Source of the DNA: Mugil cephalus
Taxonomy: Eukaryota; Chordata; Actinopteri; Mugiliformes; Mugilidae
NCBI RefSeq assembly: GCF_022458985.1
Contig: NC_061787.1
Span: forward strand, 419,501-483,500
Length of the DNA stretch: 64,000 nt
Direction of reading: 5' to 3'
The notes under the pieces were generated by a model. The model was not told the DNA's origin and ran no database searches. It saw only the letters and a program-made list of their open reading frames with translations. Below are positions 62,701-64,000 of the stretch, one piece after another (position 1 is the first letter of the stretch; every line of letters starts with the position of its first letter). A program made the position numbers and the translations under genes.

Positions 62701-63694
62701 TAGGGCTCCATGCTGGCTAACAGATAACAGATGTCAGGTCATCACTTGTGCTCTTGTTGCAGAAAAAATACAAAGAAGACGGGAAGAGGAAGGCCTCAAT
62801 CTCCCTCTACTCCCAACTTCCAGACGCTCCAGAAATACAGCACGCTCTGGAGATGTCACAGCTGCAGAGTGAGGTACTCTGAAGGAGGTTTTCTTTTTCT
62901 GTAATGACGTCTTTTTGTCCACTGAAGTGATTCCCCTGAAAGGATGAGTGCACCCTGTTCCTTTTCTGTAGCTCCTTGAAGTCACCTGCTCATAACTCTG
63001 AGTACAAACACAACTCATGCTTTCCTTTCTTTGTCCTGCAACGTGTCATTTCCTGCATCACTACAGATAGTTCAACTCTCCCTTTGGTCCTTGTACACAC
63101 GCTCACACCTTATAAATGCAAGTGTGTTGAACAGAAATGTGTAAAGGGCAACAAGCATCACTGCCACAGCTCATATTTGGTAACAGTTCTGCATTCACCG
63201 AGGTTAAAGAAATGTTTTGTTCTATTTGCTGAACCTTCTAGTGGACGGTCACTGTCAACCTTTCACGTTATCGTCCTTAGAATTCACTGGAAATCTTTCT
63301 CAGTGGTTTGATAGAAAGGTCTGAGACATAGTTTGGTTATTTGATCTCCATTTACATTATGTACTGTATATATTAGATTACATGATCATATTATATTGTG
63401 TGCCTGTATGACAGATTTAAAAAACCTGACTAATTATTGAACCCGGTAAGTCTAGTATCATAAATATTACACAAAACAAACCCAGTTCACCAGTAAACAG
63501 AAGAAAACCTGGACCGATCAGCGGCTCTCTTGGTGCATGTTATTAAACCCACCTTGGTTCAGTCATTCTCTCTGTTCCAGGTGAATTACCGTCCTAAGAT
63601 GCACGTCAGAGGAGCTCCGTCCTCTCTGTACTCTCAGCTCCCGGACACAACAGAGATCCAGTTTGCCAGAGAGATGACTGAGATGCAGAGTGAG
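30445..63694 (+). CDS. nebl: Nebulette, LIM and nebulin-repeat gene (3' end outside window)
   Basis: Actin-binding protein of focal contacts (LIM/LASP2 form) and of the heart sarcomere Z-disc (long form). LIM-form exons: 30445-30513, 31663-31757, 45999-46083, 51455-51562. Long-form exons: 57286-57310, 57857-58182, 59288-59359, 61375-61476, 61563-61673, 61809-61919, 62497-62607, 62763-62873, 63581-63694. The LIM domain has ligands C5, C8, H26, C29, C32, C35, C53 and H56. Two nebulin repeats follow, with [20 protein letters not shown] and [20 protein letters not shown], the latter closer to NEBL than to LASP1. The acidic exon enters in phase 1 whereas the LIM exons leave in phase 0, so the two starts belong to separate transcripts. 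The SH3 end lies beyond the window. Confidence 0.88.
30943..31000. repeat. (CA)n microsatellite
   Basis: Interrupted (CA)n with tcaca and gacaca breaks, in nebl intron 1. Confidence 0.95.
31061..31282. repeat. Variable 10-11-bp repeat (ggtaggatggtagtgggg type)
   Basis: Irregular tandem array of taggatggtag, tagtgggg and tagggggtag units in nebl intron 1. The Pro/Thr-rich minus-strand open frames across it are not genes. Confidence 0.9.
31663..31757 (+). CDS. nebl: nebl exon 2 (LIM second half)
   Basis: 95 bp, [20 protein letters not shown] to YCNA, leaving in phase 2. Acceptor ctgtgtctctacag, donor GTGAGT. It completes zinc site 1 and contains site 2. Confidence 0.92.
34597..34730 (+). mobile_element. 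Short dispersed element, copy A
   Basis: It contains acagctgtgattggtcctcc, cttcagtgtttctggctgct and tgattgttttggattaatga. The same sequence in the opposite orientation is at 38385-38500. Confidence 0.65.
35826..36140 (+). mobile_element. hAT-like non-autonomous element, copy A
   Basis: It begins with gtcgacttatgtgtggtgag and contains ggtgcattcactgacatcaa followed by ggacaaaaaa. The same order of blocks recurs at the right end of the window (63765). The hAT assignment rests on resemblance of the gtcgacta start to known fish elements and is tentative. Confidence 0.5.
38385..38500 (-). mobile_element. Short dispersed element, copy B (inverted)
   Basis: Reverse complement of copy A at 34597, with shared blocks acagctgtgattggtc, cttcagtgtttccagctgct and tgattgttttggatcc. 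The two lie 3.7 kb apart, so nebl pre-mRNA could fold back on itself here. Confidence 0.65.
38739..38839. repeat. (CA)n microsatellite
   Basis: About 50 dinucleotides with two tcaca breaks, nebl intron 2. Confidence 0.95.
39706..39746. repeat. 21-bp tandem duplication
   Basis: The unit cacacatgctaaatgttgta followed by g is present twice in a row, with a third, partial reversed echo (tttagcatgtgtgtg) immediately after at about 39748, giving a small palindrome. Confidence 0.75.
40319..40371. repeat. (CA)n microsatellite, left arm of an inverted pair
   Basis: About 26 pure CA units, 67 bp before a (GT)n tract of the same length. Confidence 0.95.
40439..40495. repeat. (GT)n microsatellite, right arm of an inverted pair
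   Basis: About 28 pure GT units. Together with the CA tract at 40319 it can form a stem of about 50 bp in the transcript or a cruciform in DNA. Confidence 0.95.
42496..42600. mobile_element. LINE-2-like 3' end fragment
   Basis: It starts caatcaatcagtctgacttt, then atttaaagagcacgtttcat and a distant aatgctttatat, the layout of the common atcaatcaactttatttata-type LINE tail in fish, reading out from its 3' end. A related copy is at 48299. Confidence 0.5.
43437..43503. repeat. (ATCC)n microsatellite
   Basis: Two blocks of atcc units separated by atctataaa, nebl intron 2. Confidence 0.95.
43783..43828. repeat. 15-bp tandem repeat (gtccagaccacag)
   Basis: Three perfect copies of aggtccagaccac plus a partial one. 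Confidence 0.85.
45999..46083 (+). CDS. nebl: nebl exon 3 (first nebulin repeat)
   Basis: 85 bp, one base completing Ala plus 28 codons: [20 protein letters not shown] to SQ. The His completes the second zinc site of the LIM domain. Leaves in phase 0; acceptor tctctttcttttcag, donor GTAAAC. Confidence 0.92.
47493..47590. repeat. Degenerate telomere-like repeat
   Basis: Mixed ttaggg, gttagt and gttagg units (for example agggttagtgttagtgttag), not a pure telomere array. It probably arose by local slippage. Confidence 0.75.
48299..48412. mobile_element. LINE-2-like 3' end fragment
   Basis: It starts ctcaatcaatcaacctttat, then attcataaagcagattaaaa, similar in layout to the copy at 42496. It ends in an A-rich run. 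Confidence 0.5.
51455..51562 (+). CDS. nebl: nebl exon 4 (second nebulin repeat)
   Basis: 36 codons, [20 protein letters not shown] to QISN, phase 0 at both ends. The actin-binding SDTPE-type motif is present. The donor GTATGT runs directly into a long CA tract. Confidence 0.92.
51569..51692. repeat. (CA/CG)n alternating tract beside the exon 4 donor
   Basis: About 120 bp of alternating purine-pyrimidine sequence with many cgcaca units, starting 7 bp after nebl exon 4. A shorter CA tract follows at 51761. It has Z-DNA potential. Confidence 0.92.
54355..54590 (+). mobile_element. Short TIR element (MITE-like), copy 4
   Basis: Same blocks in the same order as copy 3: gtgaagccaaagcaagggga, gctccccctggtggctggag, ctccaccccctccgtgttag and catagaaacaggatgtgaca. 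The outer terminal repeats are worn. Confidence 0.8.
56761..56800. repeat. (CA)n microsatellite
   Basis: Nineteen CA units after a short GT tract (56691-56706); the two are complementary. Confidence 0.95.
57106..57113 (+). promoter_or_regulatory. Candidate TATA box of the internal nebl promoter
   Basis: TTTATATC lies 180 bp before the second nebl start codon. No ATG occurs between it and 57286. A near-MEF2 sequence (ctaaatgtag, about 57016) and an E-box (cagctg, about 56946) lie upstream, as might suit a muscle promoter. These are short motifs and weak evidence on their own. Confidence 0.35.
57286..57310 (+). CDS. nebl: Alternative nebl first coding exon (long form)
   Basis: ATG GAG ATC CAA CCA CAG AGC AGA plus one base: MEIQPQSR, then a consensus GTGAGT donor. 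Phase 1 fits the acidic exon exactly, giving MEIQPQSR joined to [10 protein letters not shown]. The alternative is that translation starts at the Met inside the acidic exon. Confidence 0.6.
57857..58182 (+). CDS. nebl: nebl acidic exon (long-form N-terminus)
   Basis: 326 bp, acceptor gccttttacctcag, donor GTAAGA, phase 1 in and 0 out. [20 protein letters not shown] is followed by runs of Glu/Asp ([17 protein letters not shown]), ending [10 protein letters not shown]. The human long form also starts with an acidic segment. The minus strand is open too, but only as poly-Ser/Pro. Confidence 0.75.
58815..59030 (+). mobile_element. Degraded LINE reverse-transcriptase tail
   Basis: One frame reads [20 protein letters not shown] and [17 protein letters not shown] before a stop, matching the RLYFLRKLRSF-type conserved block near the end of many fish LINE reverse transcriptases. 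It is a short, inactive fragment in a nebl intron. Confidence 0.65.
59288..59359 (+). CDS. nebl: nebl small linker exon
   Basis: 24 codons, [20 protein letters not shown] to LVSD, phase 0 at both ends so it can be skipped. Acceptor gtatgttttcag, donor GTGAGT. It joins the acidic exon to the first nebulin repeat (LVSD then VKYKEDFE). Confidence 0.65.
61375..61476 (+). CDS. nebl: nebl long-form nebulin repeat exon a
   Basis: 34 codons, [20 protein letters not shown] to AVISE. Phase 0 at both ends, donor GTCTGA. Only 86 bp separate it from the next exon. Confidence 0.85.
61563..61673 (+). CDS. nebl: nebl nebulin repeat exon b (37-residue type)
   Basis: 37 codons, [20 protein letters not shown] to ELQSE, phase 0 at both ends. 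First of five like exons. Confidence 0.87.
61809..61919 (+). CDS. nebl: nebl nebulin repeat exon c (37-residue type)
   Basis: 37 codons, [20 protein letters not shown] to EILSE. The donor (GAG then GTCAGA) is followed 7 bp later by a GGAT microsatellite. Confidence 0.87.
61926..62032. repeat. (GGAT)n microsatellite
   Basis: About 26 ggat units with a few gatagatggac changes, beginning 7 bp after exon c. More scattered gatg-rich sequence continues to about 62330. Confidence 0.95.
62497..62607 (+). CDS. nebl: nebl nebulin repeat exon d (37-residue type)
   Basis: 37 codons, [20 protein letters not shown] to EFQSE, phase 0 at both ends. Acceptor tctctctgctcctcag, donor GTACAT. Confidence 0.87.
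62763..62873 (+). CDS. nebl: nebl nebulin repeat exon e (37-residue type)
   Basis: 37 codons, [20 protein letters not shown] to QLQSE, phase 0 at both ends. Acceptor tgctcttgttgcag, donor GTACTC. Confidence 0.87.
63581..63694 (+). CDS. nebl: nebl nebulin repeat exon f (38-residue type)
   Basis: 38 codons, [20 protein letters not shown] to EMQSE, phase 0 at both ends. It is the last exon in the window; the gene continues to the right. Confidence 0.87.
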
Positions 63695-63764
63695 GTACGA
63701 CACACACTTAAAACACACTTAAAACAAACTGAATTGAGCGTTGACTGTTCAGAATAAGGTCGGA

Positions 63765-63975
63765 CCTAGTTAAAGTCGACTAATATGTGTTGAAAGGTGA
63801 GTCGATGTCGACGAGTCAGTGACTTGTAATGCTTTACAGCAATCACAGCTATGTTTTTGACCTATTGTATAACTCCCGTCTCTGGCATGGTGCATTCACT
63901 GACATCAAGGACAAAAAAACACTACAAACTCTACAACCACAGCAACAATATCAACAAATAGAACACAGACCTGAA
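63765..63975 (+). mobile_element. hAT-like non-autonomous element, copy B
   Basis: It begins gtcgactaatatgtgttgaa and contains tggtgcattcactgacatca with a ggacaaaaaa run, in the same order as the element at 35826. It starts 70 bp after nebl exon f. Confidence 0.5.
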
Positions 63976-64000
63976 CATAGTCATGAGCTTATGAATACTG

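Overview
The window looks like genomic DNA from a ray-finned fish, probably a percomorph. The coding DNA is split into short exons with GT-AG boundaries. The immune gene has the fish-specific FISNA-NACHT layout with 174/177-bp leucine-rich-repeat exons. The non-coding DNA is full of (CA)n, (GT)n, (ATCC)n and minisatellite tracts plus degraded fish-type LINE, Tc1-like, hAT-like and short terminal-inverted-repeat elements. No prokaryotic, CRISPR or RNA gene was seen.

There are three genes. (1) On the minus strand, about 0.35-11.3 kb, lies frrs1 (ferric-chelate reductase 1): signal peptide and Reeler domain, DOMON domain, then a cytochrome b561 core. Twelve exons can be chained in frame, but the last third of the Reeler domain is not visible. 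(2) On the plus strand, 15.9-29.4 kb, lies an NLRP1-like inflammasome sensor. Its exons encode in order RING finger, FISNA-NACHT, seven LRR exons, a linker, FIIND (ZU5-UPA) and a C-terminal CARD. All splice phases agree, and the summed coding length is off by exactly one base, which is explained by one extra T in the NACHT exon (TAA at 20770-20772). The FIIND keeps the His and the Phe-Ser self-cleavage pair. (3) On the plus strand, from 30.4 kb to beyond the right end, lies nebl (nebulette). A LIM plus nebulin-repeat start (LASP2/LIM-nebulette type) opens at 30445. A second first exon at 57286 splices in frame to a very acidic exon and then to nebulin repeats, five of which form a 37/38-residue exon series.

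The three genes are neighbours with no visible functional link: iron/ascorbate redox, cytosolic danger sensing and sarcomere thin-filament binding. The NLR polyadenylation signal (29421) is only about 1 kb from the nebl start codon. The remaining sequence is intergenic (11.5-15.9 kb, 29.4-30.2 kb) or intronic (chiefly the 14.2-kb nebl intron at 31.8-46.0 kb) and is rich in repeats.

The most interesting element is the RING-NACHT-LRR-FIIND-CARD arrangement: a sensor of the type triggered by degradation of its N-terminal part that appears to carry a ubiquitin-ligase module on that part. It is accompanied by a frameshift that would break it, and by a well-placed ATG before the FIIND exon that could give a CARD8-like FIIND-CARD protein.
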